64,000 bases of DNA from Lachnospiraceae bacterium KGMB03038 (lineage in GTDB: Bacteria; Bacillota; Clostridia; Lachnospirales; Lachnospiraceae), in assembly GCA_007361935.1 (NCBI GenBank), contig CP041667.1, forward strand, positions 1,082,501 to 1,146,500. Direction: 5' to 3'. The notes below the pieces were generated by a model. It did no database searches and had not been told where the DNA came from. It was given only the letters and a program-made list of their open reading frames with translations. Below are positions 41,704 through 50,480 of this stretch, piece after piece. Both the position numbers and the translations under genes were made by a program. Positions within the stretch are counted from its first letter, which is position 1. Every line of letters starts with the position of its first letter.

Positions 41704-41706
41704 AAG

Positions 41707-42153
41707 ATGAGATTTGTAATTCAGAGAGTATCGGAAAGCGAAGTGAAGGTGGACGGAGAGATCCTGGGAAAAATCGGGAAAGGATTCATGGTGCTGGTCG
41801 GAGTCAGCGACAGTGATACAAAGGAGACCGCGGACAAAATGATCCGGAAAATGCTTGCTCTTAGGATTTTTGAAGATGAGCAGGGGAAAACAAATCTTTC
41901 ACTGGAAGCGGTGGAGGGAGAACTTCTGCTGATCTCTCAGTTTACTCTGTATGCTAACTGCAAGAAAGGAAACAGGCCAAGTTTCATTGGAGCCGGAGCG
42001 CCGGATATGGCAGAAGAGATGTACGAGTATATTATCAGTAAGTGTAAAGAACAGGTTCGTGTCGTAGAAAGAGGAAGATTTGGGGCGGATATGAAAGTCA
42101 GCCTTGTTAATGACGGGCCGTTTACCATTATCCTGGATTCAGATACATTGTAG
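41707..42153 (+). CDS. dtd: D-aminoacyl-tRNA deacylase
   Basis: 148 residues, normal length. Motifs SQFTLYANCKKGNRPSF (SQxTL) and NDGPFTIIL (NxGPVT) mark the cross-subunit active site of Dtd, which removes D-amino acids and glycine from mischarged tRNA. Last gene of the DMT-HD-GNAT-dtd group. Confidence 0.97.
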   Translation: MRFVIQRVSESEVKVDGEILGKIGKGFMVLVGVSDSDTKETADKMIRKMLALRIFEDEQGKTNLSLEAVEGELLLISQFTLYANCKKGNRPSFIGAGAPDMAEEMYEYIISKCKEQVRVVERGRFGADMKVSLVNDGPFTIILDSDTL

Positions 42154-42162
42154 AAAAAGACC

Positions 42163-42196
42163 AGGCGCCGCAGCAGTCTTTTGGCTGTCGGCGCCT
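42163..42196 (-). terminator. stem-loop after dtd, leftward T run
   Basis: Stem AGGCGCCGcAGC with GCTGtCGGCGCCT around a short loop. Read leftward it is followed by GGTCTTTTTC, while rightward there is no T run, so it is a leftward terminator or a processing hairpin. The region up to 42400 is AT-rich and holds nothing else I can support. Confidence 0.5.
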
Positions 42197-42400
42197 AAAA
42201 AGAGGAAAAGATTAAGTCTGTGCATAGAAAAACGCACAGGAAATGTAAAAAATGATATCCAAAAAGAAATAATTACAATAATAAAACAACTGCGGGGAAA
42301 AAATTAAGAAACCAAAGAAAAATCTGATAAGTTTGAACGATATGAGTAGAAAACTATTAACTGATGGAAATATAATATCATAATCTGAAAAATATGTAAA

Positions 42401-42431
42401 GGAGAAAAACGGGAAAATCTCGTTTTTCTCC
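42401..42431 (-). terminator. terminator of the coat-protein genes
   Basis: Perfect 11-bp stem GGAGAAAAACG (42401-42411) with its complement (42421-42431), 10 bases beyond the leftward coat gene's stop, followed leftward by TTTACAT. Confidence 0.75.
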
Positions 42432-42441
42432 CAGGCAAGGC

Positions 42442-42702
42442 CTACTTCATAGCGCCGCCTGTCAGTACGGAACGTACATGGTCAATTTCCTGCTGGGTTG
42501 CCTTTGCGGCGGGAATATAATAGCTTTTCTCCCGCGCGATCTGATAAAGCTTTTCCTGAGACATTTCACATTCATTGCGCAGCTGCTTCAAACACTGCTT
42601 TAATTCTTTGTTTTCTGTCTGAGGGATCATTTCCCCATATCTTACAAGTTCTCCATTTACGCCGGCCAATGCATCTGCTACCATCGTTTTGTCGTCTAAC
42701 AT
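42442..42702 (-). CDS. CotF-like spore coat protein
   Basis: 86 residues, helical, with the pattern DALAGVNGELVRYGEMIPQTENKELKQCLKQLRNECEMSQEKLYQIAREKSYYIPAAKAT found in CotF-type coat proteins, a ferritin-like fold without metal ligands. Two such genes lie in tandem, 11 bases apart, in one leftward unit likely made in the mother cell late in sporulation. Confidence 0.85.
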   Translation of the reverse strand: MLDDKTMVADALAGVNGELVRYGEMIPQTENKELKQCLKQLRNECEMSQEKLYQIAREKSYYIPAAKATQQEIDHVRSVLTGGAMK

Positions 42703-42713
42703 TGTTCTTCCTC

Positions 42714-42896
42714 CTACAAAAATTTTAAAAGATCCTGTTTGTTTTTCATTGCGCAGTTTGCCGCATCCTGAAAAAGTTTTTTTACTTCCGGGTCCTTTGC
42801 CTGCGCGGCATAGTCGTTCATTTTACAGTGGGATGTCTCATAGCCCCCGATCAGGTGGCGAAGGTTCTGCAGATCTAAAATTGATATTTCGGACAT
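42714..42896 (-). CDS. small CotF-related coat protein
   Basis: 60 residues: ISILDLQNLRHLIGGYETSHCKMNDYAAQAKDPEVKKLFQDAANCAMKNKQDLL has the helix pair of short coat proteins of the CotF group. It has its own AAAGGAGG site and precedes the 86-residue coat gene. Confidence 0.8.
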   Translation of the reverse strand: MSEISILDLQNLRHLIGGYETSHCKMNDYAAQAKDPEVKKLFQDAANCAMKNKQDLLKFL

Positions 42897-42964
42897 TGTC
42901 TTTCCTCCTTTAAGAACAATTGTGGTTTTTCGGGATTAGTATGTGTCAAAAAGAGGAAAATATG

Positions 42965-43684
42965 TTAGATCAGAGTTAAATTTTTCGCGCTTTCCGATTG
43001 ACGGACAAAATATTGGAAGAGTTTCCCCATTTTATTATTTCTTTGATACATACATTCCGGATGCCATTGGACGCCTGCCGCAAAAGAATGGGAGGCAGAC
43101 TCAATGGCTTCTATGATTCCGTCCGAAGCTACCGCGGTCGGTTTGAGGTTCTGTCCAAGTTGTCTCACGCATTGGTGATGAAAGCTATTTACAATCTGAT
43201 GTTCTCCAAGAATGTTATATAGTATGCTATTTTTTGAAATGATGATTTTATGGCAGGGGTCGGAACGGCTGTCAGAGATCTGCATATGTTGAAGGGAGGA
43301 AGCGTCCCGCAGGGAAAGATCTTGGCAGATCGTGCCTCCAAGAGCCAGATTAAGGATCTGCATCCCTCTGCAGATTCCAAAGACCGGAAGTTTTGTCTCC
43401 AGCACATGGCGCATGAAACTTAGATGGAACCAATCCGTGTCCCAATTAGTCCTGCCCTGGGCAGTCAGAAGATCTTCCCCAAACAAAAGCGGGGAGACAT
43501 CATCGCCGCCGCAGAAGAGAAATCCATCGCAAAGGTCAGTATAAACAGAGAAAGATGATTCTTTGGCGCAGGGGATGAGAACGGCAGTGCCTCCCGCCGC
43601 TTCAACGGCTTTAATATATGTGTCTGTGACAAACTGTCTCCCGTTGTGATAGCCGCAGGAGATGATCCCGATGATTGAAGTCAT
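42965..43684 (-). CDS. gamma-glutamyl-gamma-aminobutyrate hydrolase-like (peptidase C26)
   Basis: 239 residues. Class I amidotransferase-type triad: Cys in FGICRGMQILNLALGG, His in GVQWHPECM with Glu next to it. Further features are FCGGDDVSPLLFGE. PuuD-type enzymes cleave gamma-glutamyl amides. The start at 43684 has AAAGGG 8 bases upstream; the longer reading to 43744 covers the promoter. It is divergent from a dipeptidase gene; both act on small peptides. Confidence 0.9.
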   Translation of the reverse strand: MTSIIGIISCGYHNGRQFVTDTYIKAVEAAGGTAVLIPCAKESSFSVYTDLCDGFLFCGGDDVSPLLFGEDLLTAQGRTNWDTDWFHLSFMRHVLETKLPVFGICRGMQILNLALGGTICQDLSLRDASSLQHMQISDSRSDPCHKIIISKNSILYNILGEHQIVNSFHHQCVRQLGQNLKPTAVASDGIIEAIESASHSFAAGVQWHPECMYQRNNKMGKLFQYFVRQSESAKNLTLI

Positions 43685-43758
43685 AAAAATCCCTTTCATA
43701 AACTGAATTTGAAGAGTATACTGATTATATAGGATAATATGCAAAGGAGTGGCTGAAT

Positions 43759-44715
43759 ATGAAATTGATCGACATGCATTGTGATACTTTGTGGAAGATG
43801 ATGGACCTTGATAAAGAGGGAAATCTGATGGAGAATCAATGCAGTATCAATATCCCCGGTATGAAGAAAGCCGGTACGCTGGCCCAGTTTTTTGCATGCT
43901 TCACATATTTAGAGGATTACAAGGCAAAGGGAGCGTATGAGAAAGGGTACGCGCGCATCCTGGAGATGATCCGTTTTCTGGATCAGCAGATCAACGCGTT
44001 TCCTGATGAAATCGCCCGCGCGTGCTCCAGGAAGGAGATCCTCAGGAATGAATCAGAAGGAAAGATTTCTGCTCTTCTTGGGGTGGAGGACGGCGGCGTG
44101 CTCAATGGGAAGATGGAAAGGCTGGAGGAATTGTATCGGAAAGGCGTCCGGCTGGTAACGCTGCTGTGGAATCACGAGAACTGTATCGGGCATCCAAACA
44201 GCAGGCGGCCGGGAGAGATGTGGCAGGGATTGAAGCCGTTTGGAATCCAGATGGTAGAGAGAATGAGCGAGCTGAAAATGATCGTAGATGTGTCCCACGC
44301 CTCTGATGGGACTGTGCGGGACGTGTTGGAACACGCGAGGGGAGCGGTGATCGCCTCCCATTCTAACTGCCGGGCGGTATGCCCTCATCCAAGGAATCTG
44401 ACAGATGAGATGATCCGGGCGATCGCAAACAGGGGCGGAATCGCGGGAGTAAATTTCTATGGGCCGTTTCTGGGTACAGAGACGGAATCCAGGATTTCTG
44501 AGATCACGCATCATATCCTTCATATGATTGACGTGGGAGGCAGCAGTTTTCCCGCGATCGGCACAGACTTTGACGGGTTTGACGGTATGGAGGTTATGGA
44601 TATCCCGGAGGTGGGGAGCATGGAACGTCTCTGGGAAGCGCTGAAGAAAAAAGGGATATCAGAGCGGCAGCTGGATATGATCTGGCGGAGAAACGCCCTG
44701 CGTGTGATCCCATAA
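43759..44715 (+). CDS. membrane-dipeptidase family (M19) dipeptidase
   Basis: 318 residues. Zinc ligands are in IDMHCDTLW (HxD), GVEDGG (bridging Glu), VDVSHAS and ASHSNCRAVCPHPRN (His). The fold is a metal-dependent TIM barrel. It hydrolyses dipeptides, often with D- or dehydro-residues. No signal peptide, so it acts inside the cell. Divergent from the C26 gene with a 74-base gap that must hold both promoters. Confidence 0.93.
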   Translation: MKLIDMHCDTLWKMMDLDKEGNLMENQCSINIPGMKKAGTLAQFFACFTYLEDYKAKGAYEKGYARILEMIRFLDQQINAFPDEIARACSRKEILRNESEGKISALLGVEDGGVLNGKMERLEELYRKGVRLVTLLWNHENCIGHPNSRRPGEMWQGLKPFGIQMVERMSELKMIVDVSHASDGTVRDVLEHARGAVIASHSNCRAVCPHPRNLTDEMIRAIANRGGIAGVNFYGPFLGTETESRISEITHHILHMIDVGGSSFPAIGTDFDGFDGMEVMDIPEVGSMERLWEALKKKGISERQLDMIWRRNALRVIP

Positions 44716-44808
44716 GCGCTGCTGCTGTCTGATATTGCACAGGGAAATTGAAAAAAATAAAATTCCCTCTTTTCTGTATGGAAAAGCTGTGCTATAATAG
44801 ACAGGTAC

Positions 44809-44879
44809 GCAGATGTAGTTCATCGGTAGAACACCAGCTTCCCAAGCTGGGGAGGCGGGTTCGACTCCCGTCATCTGCT
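44809..44879 (+). tRNA. tRNA-Gly (CCC anticodon)
   Basis: 71 bases. Acceptor GCAGATG/CATCTGC, anticodon stem CCAGC/GCTGG with loop TTCCCAA and anticodon CCC, T arm GGCGGG-TTCGACT-CCCG, discriminator T, no encoded CCA. A perfect TATAAT lies at 44793-44798 just upstream. Confidence 0.96.
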
Positions 44880-44884
44880 TGGAA

Positions 44885-44926
44885 AAGCCGGAAGCGTTGC
44901 ATAGTCAGCGTTTGCGGCTTTTTTGA
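44885..44926 (+). terminator. terminator of tRNA-Gly
   Basis: Stem AGCCGgAAGCG with CGtttGCGGCT (imperfect) followed by TTTTTT. It ends the tRNA transcript before the next gene's Shine-Dalgarno site. Confidence 0.75.
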
Positions 44927-44978
44927 GTATGATTTTGTTTGCGGGAAGCGTAAAAGCAAAAGCGGCGGGAGGAAAAGT

Positions 44979-45917
44979 ATGAAAATAGTGTTTTTGGACG
45001 CGAAAACGATAGGTGATGATATAGACTTATCCGGTTTCGATCGGCTGGGAGAAGTGGTAAAATATGGATTTTCCCGGTCGGAGCAGGTCCCTTGGCGGAC
45101 GGCGGACGCGGATGTGGTCATCGTCAATAAGGTGGAGGTCAATGAATCCACCATTGGAAACGCGAAGAACTTAAAGCTGGTTTGTGTGACGGCCACCGGA
45201 ACCAACAATTTAGATAAGGAATACCTGGACAGACGGGGAATCGCCTGGAGGAATGTGGCCGGCTATTCGACTCAGTCGGTGGCACAGCATACCTTTGCCA
45301 TGCTGTTCTATCTTCTGGAGAAGCTGCGTTATTATGATGATTATGTAAAGGAAGGCCGTTATGTAGATGATACGATCTTTACCCATTTCGCGGAAAGTTT
45401 CTATGAATTGAACGGAAAGCGGTGGGGGATCATTGGGCTTGGAAATATTGGAAGAAAGGTAGCAAAGATCGCGGAAACATTCGGAGCGGAAGTGGTATAC
45501 GCTTCCGCGTCGGGCAGCGCGCCACAGGAGGGCTATCATCAGGTGGATCTGAATACGCTGCTTCGGACTTCGGATATCATTTCCGTCCATGCGCCATTGG
45601 ATCAGAATACGGAAGATCTGATCGATGCCAGGGCTTTTCAGAAGATGAAGAAAAGCTGTATTTTCCTGAATTTAGGAAGAGGGCCTATTGTGGTGGAAGA
45701 AGATCTGGCAGAGGCACTGGAATCAGGTGAGATCCAGGCGGCGGGGCTGGATGTGCTGAGGGAGGAACCTATGAGTCCGGATAATCCGCTTCAAAGGATC
45801 CGGGACAGCAGGCGTTTGTTTATCACACCCCATATCGGCTGGGCCAGCATTGAGTCCAGGACAAGGCTTATGGAGATCATCCAGGGACAGATTGAAGAAT
45901 TCTTCTGTCAGAGATAA
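44979..45917 (+). CDS. D-2-hydroxyacid dehydrogenase
   Basis: 312 residues. The NAD site is GIIGLGNIGRKVAK (near 148-161); catalytic residues are Arg in NLGRGPIV, Glu in VLREEPM and His in FITPHIGWAS, the glycerate-dehydrogenase-like set. It reduces a 2-oxo acid such as hydroxypyruvate. GGAGG lies 8 bases before the ATG at 44979. An open frame continues upstream through the tRNA gene but is not coding. It ends 4 bases from the convergent LysR gene. Confidence 0.95.
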   Translation: MKIVFLDAKTIGDDIDLSGFDRLGEVVKYGFSRSEQVPWRTADADVVIVNKVEVNESTIGNAKNLKLVCVTATGTNNLDKEYLDRRGIAWRNVAGYSTQSVAQHTFAMLFYLLEKLRYYDDYVKEGRYVDDTIFTHFAESFYELNGKRWGIIGLGNIGRKVAKIAETFGAEVVYASASGSAPQEGYHQVDLNTLLRTSDIISVHAPLDQNTEDLIDARAFQKMKKSCIFLNLGRGPIVVEEDLAEALESGEIQAAGLDVLREEPMSPDNPLQRIRDSRRLFITPHIGWASIESRTRLMEIIQGQIEEFFCQR

Positions 45918-45921
45918 TGGC

Positions 45922-46860
45922 TTAGTCCTGTCCGGCGATTTTGAGAAATTCTTCCATTGCTCGGGTCATATACTTGGCTTGCTTGTGGTAGAAGACGATG
46001 CTCCGCTTTGTCTGGGGGTTGTCCAGTTTGTAGAAGCAGCATTCATCTACATTGGCAATGTGTCGGATAAGCGTATCTCCAACAAAGGTGATGCCCATGC
46101 CGTACCGGCAGATATTGAAAGCGGTCACCTGCTGGTCTAATTTAAGGATCACATTGGGAGAGAACCCTTCCATCTGGCAGATTTTCTCTGCCCGGGAGCG
46201 GGTGTCATTGCCGGAACGAAGGAAGATGAAAGGTTCCAAACGGAATTCCCTCAAAGAGACACAAGGGAAGGATGGATCCAGATGCCGTCCCTCCAGGATA
46301 TCCTTCTGGGTCAGCAGAAACCTGGAGAGCCGCTGGTTAGAAGGGAAAGCTATCGGCACTGACAGCAATAGGGTCTCGTCCGCGAGAAAATGAGGGTGAT
46401 AGACAGACTCCGGAAACTGGCAGTTGTCGATGACCAAATCTAAAGCCCCCCGGGACAACAGCTCCATAAGCTGAGGAGTGTCCGCTTCTGTGAGATGGAT
46501 TCTGACTAGAGGGTATTTCCTGGTAAACCGGGCGATCATGGGCGGCAGGATATAGGAGGCGAAAAGGTTGCTGCCTCCGATGGAAAGCTGTCCTGTCTTT
46601 AATTCATTTAAGTCATTCAGATAGTTTTCAAATCGGTTCTGGATATCCATGATCTCTTCCACGGATCGGATATAGTGTTCTCCGCATTCGGTCAGCTGGA
46701 TCGGACTGACGCTGCGGTCGAACAGGGGCGCTCCGATCTTTTCTTCTACTTTTTTGACGGCAGCGCTCAAGGAGGGCTGACTGATATAGAGATTAGCCGC
46801 TGCCTTGGAAAAACTGCGTTCTTTGTAAACTTCATAAACGTAATGCATAGAATGGAACAT
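45922..46860 (-). CDS. LysR-family transcriptional regulator
   Basis: 312 residues. N-terminal winged helix: YVYEVYKERSFSKAAANLYISQPSLSAAVKKVEEKIGAPLFDRS, then a periplasmic-binding-protein-like effector domain. Convergent with the hydroxyacid dehydrogenase. Its target and effector are unknown. AGGAGG is 12 bases before the start. Confidence 0.95.
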   Translation of the reverse strand: MFHSMHYVYEVYKERSFSKAAANLYISQPSLSAAVKKVEEKIGAPLFDRSVSPIQLTECGEHYIRSVEEIMDIQNRFENYLNDLNELKTGQLSIGGSNLFASYILPPMIARFTRKYPLVRIHLTEADTPQLMELLSRGALDLVIDNCQFPESVYHPHFLADETLLLSVPIAFPSNQRLSRFLLTQKDILEGRHLDPSFPCVSLREFRLEPFIFLRSGNDTRSRAEKICQMEGFSPNVILKLDQQVTAFNICRYGMGITFVGDTLIRHIANVDECCFYKLDNPQTKRSIVFYHKQAKYMTRAMEEFLKIAGQD

Positions 46861-47031
46861 AACCGCGCCATGCCTCCTGTCTTCTCTTATAGCCCCATTA
46901 TAGCCTTCAGCGCTCGGAAACGCAATAAGCCGGAGGGAGGGGAGAAGGCTTCAAAGAGAATTAAGAATACCTTAAGTTGCCTCTTTTGGAACAGGTATAG
47001 TATAATAGAGTTCCGATAAGGAGAGGTCCAT

Positions 47032-47904
47032 ATGACAAAAGAAAAGAAGTATTCCAGAAGAAGGCAGCAGGTGAAAAGACAGATCCTTATAATCGTGATT
47101 TTAGCGGTTTTGGCAGTGGCAATTCCGGTCATATATACAGTAAGATCTTCTGCGGAAGAACAGAAAACCAGCGGGGCGATAAGCAGTTCAGAAGGAATCA
47201 AAGGGACGCTTCAGGAGACAGACAGAGCGCTTCAGGATGAGACGCCCCGGGAACGGCTGGCAAGGGTGAAAAAGACCGCGGTGGAACGGGGATATCCCGC
47301 CGGAGTTATAGAACTTCTGGATAAAAACGAAGAGACTATAGAATTCGTAGCGAATTATGAAGAAAAGAAAGACAGTTCCCCTGCTCAGACGATCGGGGAC
47401 GATTTGATCCAGGGGGAAATTCCAGAGCTGATCCAATGGGATGAGCGGTGGGGATACGCGTCCTATGGAACCAGCATCGTGGCAGTCAGCGGCTGCGGGC
47501 CTACCTGCCTTTCCATGGTGGCCAGCGGCCTTACCGGAGATGCGTCCATCACTCCCGCCAGTGTAGCTGCCTATGGGACGGCAAATGGATACGTGGATGA
47601 GGAAAATAATACCTACTGGAAGCTGATGAGCGATGGGTGCGCGGCTTGGGGCCTGACATGCTATGAAGGAGAGATTGAAGAAACAGTGGTTGTCAGTCAG
47701 CTTCAGGCGGGCCATCCGATCATCTGCAGCGTAGGGCCGGGAGATTTCACGGACAAGGGACATTTTATCGTGCTGGCAGGGTATGAGGATGGAAAGATCA
47801 AGGTCAATGATCCCTTTAGCAAAGCAAATACAGAGAACTTATGGGAGTTTGAGCGGCTGGAGGGGCAGATCAAAGCCTTGTGGATCTACTCATTGAAAAG
47901 ATAA
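47032..47904 (+). CDS. membrane-anchored C39-like cysteine peptidase
   Basis: 290 residues. A basic N terminus and one membrane helix (ILIIVILAVLAVAIPVIYTV) precede a stalk and a papain-like domain: QWDERWGYASYG, nucleophile Cys in VSGCGPTCLSMV, His in KGHFIVLAGY and Asn/Asp in VNDPFS. It belongs to the C39-like group of surface cysteine peptidases. No transporter or bacteriocin gene is adjacent. AAGGAGAGG precedes the start. Confidence 0.9.
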   Translation: MTKEKKYSRRRQQVKRQILIIVILAVLAVAIPVIYTVRSSAEEQKTSGAISSSEGIKGTLQETDRALQDETPRERLARVKKTAVERGYPAGVIELLDKNEETIEFVANYEEKKDSSPAQTIGDDLIQGEIPELIQWDERWGYASYGTSIVAVSGCGPTCLSMVASGLTGDASITPASVAAYGTANGYVDEENNTYWKLMSDGCAAWGLTCYEGEIEETVVVSQLQAGHPIICSVGPGDFTDKGHFIVLAGYEDGKIKVNDPFSKANTENLWEFERLEGQIKALWIYSLKR

Positions 47905-47979
47905 ATAGATATATAGCGTTTGTCAATTCTATACAAAAACACAGAAGAAAAATTGGTCAGGATTTTGTTTGATAAATCA

Positions 47980-48073
47980 TTGACAAGCTTAAGAGTACAA
48001 ATGGTAAAATACGGGGGGGGGGTAAAGAAGGGCGGAATGTTTCTTCAAAAACCTCAACCTAAGTAGAGGGTTT
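47980..48073 (+). promoter_or_regulatory. promoter and MerR-type box upstream of the merR gene
   Basis: TTGACA (47980-47985), 19-base spacer, TAAAAT (48005-48010), a spacing typical of MerR-controlled promoters. A run of ten G follows at 48013-48022. The dyad CCTCAACCTAAGTAGAGG lies at 48052-48069 and contains ACCTAAGTAGAGGGTTT, which recurs (14 of 17) at 49123. Confidence 0.6.
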
Positions 48074-48114
48074 CTCGTGGTTTATCATATTATGTTTTTG
48101 TTAGGAAGGTCTTA

Positions 48115-49002
48115 ATGCAAGGAAAGAAACAAAAGTATACGATCGGTGAATTGGCAAGGCTGACAGGGATCAGTATTACCGCTCTGCGTTATTATGACCG
48201 GGAGCAGGTTTTGATTCCCGCGATCCGCAATGAAAGCAACGGATACAGGTATTACTCCGTCCACCAGTTAGAGCGGGCGCAGACGATCCGAGATCTGAAG
48301 TCTCTGGGATTATCTCTGGAAGAGATCCGGGAGATTTTGAAAAAGAAAAGCCACCGTCAGCTAGAGGAATGTCTGCGAGAGAAAGTAAGGGAGATCGAGG
48401 GAGAGATTGAAAACCTGGAGAGTAAGCTTCTATCCGCCCAGAACGCGTATCGGAGAGTGACAAACGGCAGGAGTTTCCTGGATGTGGAGGCGGATACTTC
48501 CTTGTTTTCTGTGGAACATTTCTATCCGGTAGAGGTGGCGCCGCTGAAGGAAATGTGGGTTTTGTATACCCGCTATCCCAGCGAAGTGAACGCGGAGAAT
48601 CTTTTTTCCGACCGGTGTCTGGAACTTCAGCGACTGAGGAGCCAATATAATCTGTATACGATCGGGCCCTATATCGGCATTTTTCATGATGGGTATGAAC
48701 GGCAGTTCAGTGAAGAAAAGGGAGATTTGGAAGTCTGCCTTCCGGTGATCAAGCCGGACGGTTTCCAGTGTCGGGAACTGCGCCAGTTTGGCGGATTCCT
48801 TACAGCAAGCACGATCCACATCGGTCCTTACAGCAAGAGCCGGAAAACCTATCAGTATCTGGAAGAATGGATCGGAGACAATGGGTATGAGATCACAGGA
48901 CCTCCATTGGAGTATTATCTGATGGATATCAGCAATACCTTCAGCGAGGAGCAGTATTTGACTAAGATTCATTTTCCCGTGAAAAAGCGGGAAAACTTGT
49001 AG
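48115..49002 (+). CDS. MerR-family regulator with GyrI-like effector domain
   Basis: 295 residues. N-terminal MerR helix-turn-helix (YTIGELARLTGISITALRYYDREQVLIPAIRNESNGYRYY), a dimerisation coiled coil (about 80-120), and a C-terminal GyrI-like ligand domain (VAPLKEMWVLYTRYPSEV...). BmrR- and multidrug-type regulators have this build. Its own strong terminator follows, and the downstream MFS gene has a separate MerR-type promoter with the same box, so it most likely activates the transporter cluster. Confidence 0.92.
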   Translation: MQGKKQKYTIGELARLTGISITALRYYDREQVLIPAIRNESNGYRYYSVHQLERAQTIRDLKSLGLSLEEIREILKKKSHRQLEECLREKVREIEGEIENLESKLLSAQNAYRRVTNGRSFLDVEADTSLFSVEHFYPVEVAPLKEMWVLYTRYPSEVNAENLFSDRCLELQRLRSQYNLYTIGPYIGIFHDGYERQFSEEKGDLEVCLPVIKPDGFQCRELRQFGGFLTASTIHIGPYSKSRKTYQYLEEWIGDNGYEITGPPLEYYLMDISNTFSEEQYLTKIHFPVKKRENL

Positions 49003-49017
49003 GAAAAGCAGGAATAT

Positions 49018-49070
49018 AGCACATCTTGAATTTTGAAATTCGACAAAATCCAAGATGTGCTGTTTTTTTT
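49018..49070 (+). terminator. terminator after the merR gene
   Basis: Perfect 11-bp stem AGCACATCTTG (49018-49028) with its complement (49051-49061), G and eight T. It separates the regulator from the transporter/decarboxylase cluster. Confidence 0.92.
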
Positions 49071-49112
49071 GCTTTTTTTTGGAAAGATAAATAAAATTTT
49101 CACACTTTTCTA

Positions 49113-49144
49113 TTGACTTTCCACCTAAGTTCAGAGTTTAAGAT
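49113..49144 (+). promoter_or_regulatory. MerR-type promoter of the MFS/gcvP cluster
   Basis: TTGACT (49113-49118) and TAAGAT (49139-49144) with a 20-base spacer (19 if TTAAGA is taken). The spacer holds ACCTAAGTTCAGAGTTT at 49123-49139, matching the box before merR. An over-long spacer carrying the box is the MerR activation pattern. Confidence 0.7.
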
Positions 49145-49214
49145 GCATATCAGAAAGGCAATGCGCAGATGTCTGAACGAATGAAAAAGAAAGTGAAGGA
49201 GGGAAACAAAGACG

Positions 49215-50459
49215 ATGGCTGAGAAAAGCTATGACAGAAGTTATGAGAAAAGGATCGTGGTTCTGTTTTCTCTGACTTGGGGATTCCTGCATCTGAACCG
49301 TCTGGCAGTGAACTTTATGATGCCCGCGATCATGGAATCCATTCCTATGACAAACGCCCAGGTAAGCTATATCAGCGGCGCGACAACGGTCGCGTTCGCG
49401 ATCTCATCGGCGATCATAGGTTACATTTCTGACCGGACTGGACATAAGAAATGGTGGATCGTCCCGCTGACGATCACGGCGGGTGTTTTCGCGGGGTTGT
49501 CTTTTGCGGCCAACAGCTATGGGATGCTGATCTTCTTTCGGGCCGCGTTTGGCGTGGCGTTAGGTCCGATCCTGGTTCTGATCTACAATATCATGGAACC
49601 GGCATCCACAAAGGAATCTTATGGGAAGAATACAGGGTATGTGAATTCGACCTGTGAATTTATCGTAACCTTATGCGGTCCGATTCTGATGACCCAGCTC
49701 TGTACCTGGATGGGCTGGAGGAACTCAACAGCACTGATCTGTATCCTGGTACTCCTGGTAGGCTTTGCCATGATCAAGATCGTGCGGGATACAGGGAAAT
49801 CCGAATTGCAGCTGGACAGCAGAAAGGGACAGCTTAGACAGGTGCTGAAGAAGAAGAATGTAGTCCTGGCAGGTTTGATCGCGGTCATGGGGCTTGGCGG
49901 ATACTGGATCATTATGAACTACGCGCCGCTTTACTGGGTTGAGTATGCCGGCCTGGATATTAACGGCATGGGCTTTGTTACAAGCTCTATGGGTGTCCTG
50001 GCCATTATCTATGCCTTTGCGGTTCCGAAGATTTCAGATAATATAGGACGAAAACCCGTTCTGGCAGCAGTGTTTGGCGTGGCGATCATTGCCCCGGTGG
50101 TAATGGCGGTTATGCCAGAGAGCAAGGCAACAATCGTGGTGTATGCGTTGATTGCCGGACTTCCAATTTCTACGCTGCCGCTGTACTACTCGATCGTGCC
50201 TTATGAGTCTGTGCCGGACTCCCTGAAGGCTACGGCCGGAGGTTTCGTCGCAGGCGTGGGTGAAGCGGTAGGAGGCGCGGTTGTTCCGGCAATCTCCGGG
50301 AATGTGTGCCCAGATCTTAAGACTATTATCCTCTCTGCGGCAATCGTATTCGCTATCGCGATGGTTCTGTCCATCTGTCTGACAGAAACCAATCCCACAA
50401 CCTTGAAAAAGCGAGAGGAAAGGGAAGCGCTGCAGGGACATCCGGGGAGAGCAATCTAA
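49215..50459 (+). CDS. MFS transporter
   Basis: 414 residues, twelve membrane helices, with the loop 2-3 motif GYISDRTGHKKW and an extra motif in NIGRKPVL. It starts with a GGAGGG site and precedes the two glycine-decarboxylase-like genes by 21 bases. It may import their substrate or export a product. Confidence 0.93.
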   Translation: MAEKSYDRSYEKRIVVLFSLTWGFLHLNRLAVNFMMPAIMESIPMTNAQVSYISGATTVAFAISSAIIGYISDRTGHKKWWIVPLTITAGVFAGLSFAANSYGMLIFFRAAFGVALGPILVLIYNIMEPASTKESYGKNTGYVNSTCEFIVTLCGPILMTQLCTWMGWRNSTALICILVLLVGFAMIKIVRDTGKSELQLDSRKGQLRQVLKKKNVVLAGLIAVMGLGGYWIIMNYAPLYWVEYAGLDINGMGFVTSSMGVLAIIYAFAVPKISDNIGRKPVLAAVFGVAIIAPVVMAVMPESKATIVVYALIAGLPISTLPLYYSIVPYESVPDSLKATAGGFVAGVGEAVGGAVVPAISGNVCPDLKTIILSAAIVFAIAMVLSICLTETNPTTLKKREEREALQGHPGRAI

Positions 50460-50480
50460 TAGAAAGAGGAGGAAAGAAAT

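Noticed and set aside
42163..42196. Terminator for dtd
   Set aside because: The T run is on the leftward side only; rightward the stem is followed by A-rich sequence.
44748..44978. N-terminal extension of the hydroxyacid dehydrogenase frame
   Set aside because: It would translate through the tRNA-Gly gene and its terminator; a good ribosome site precedes the ATG at 44979.
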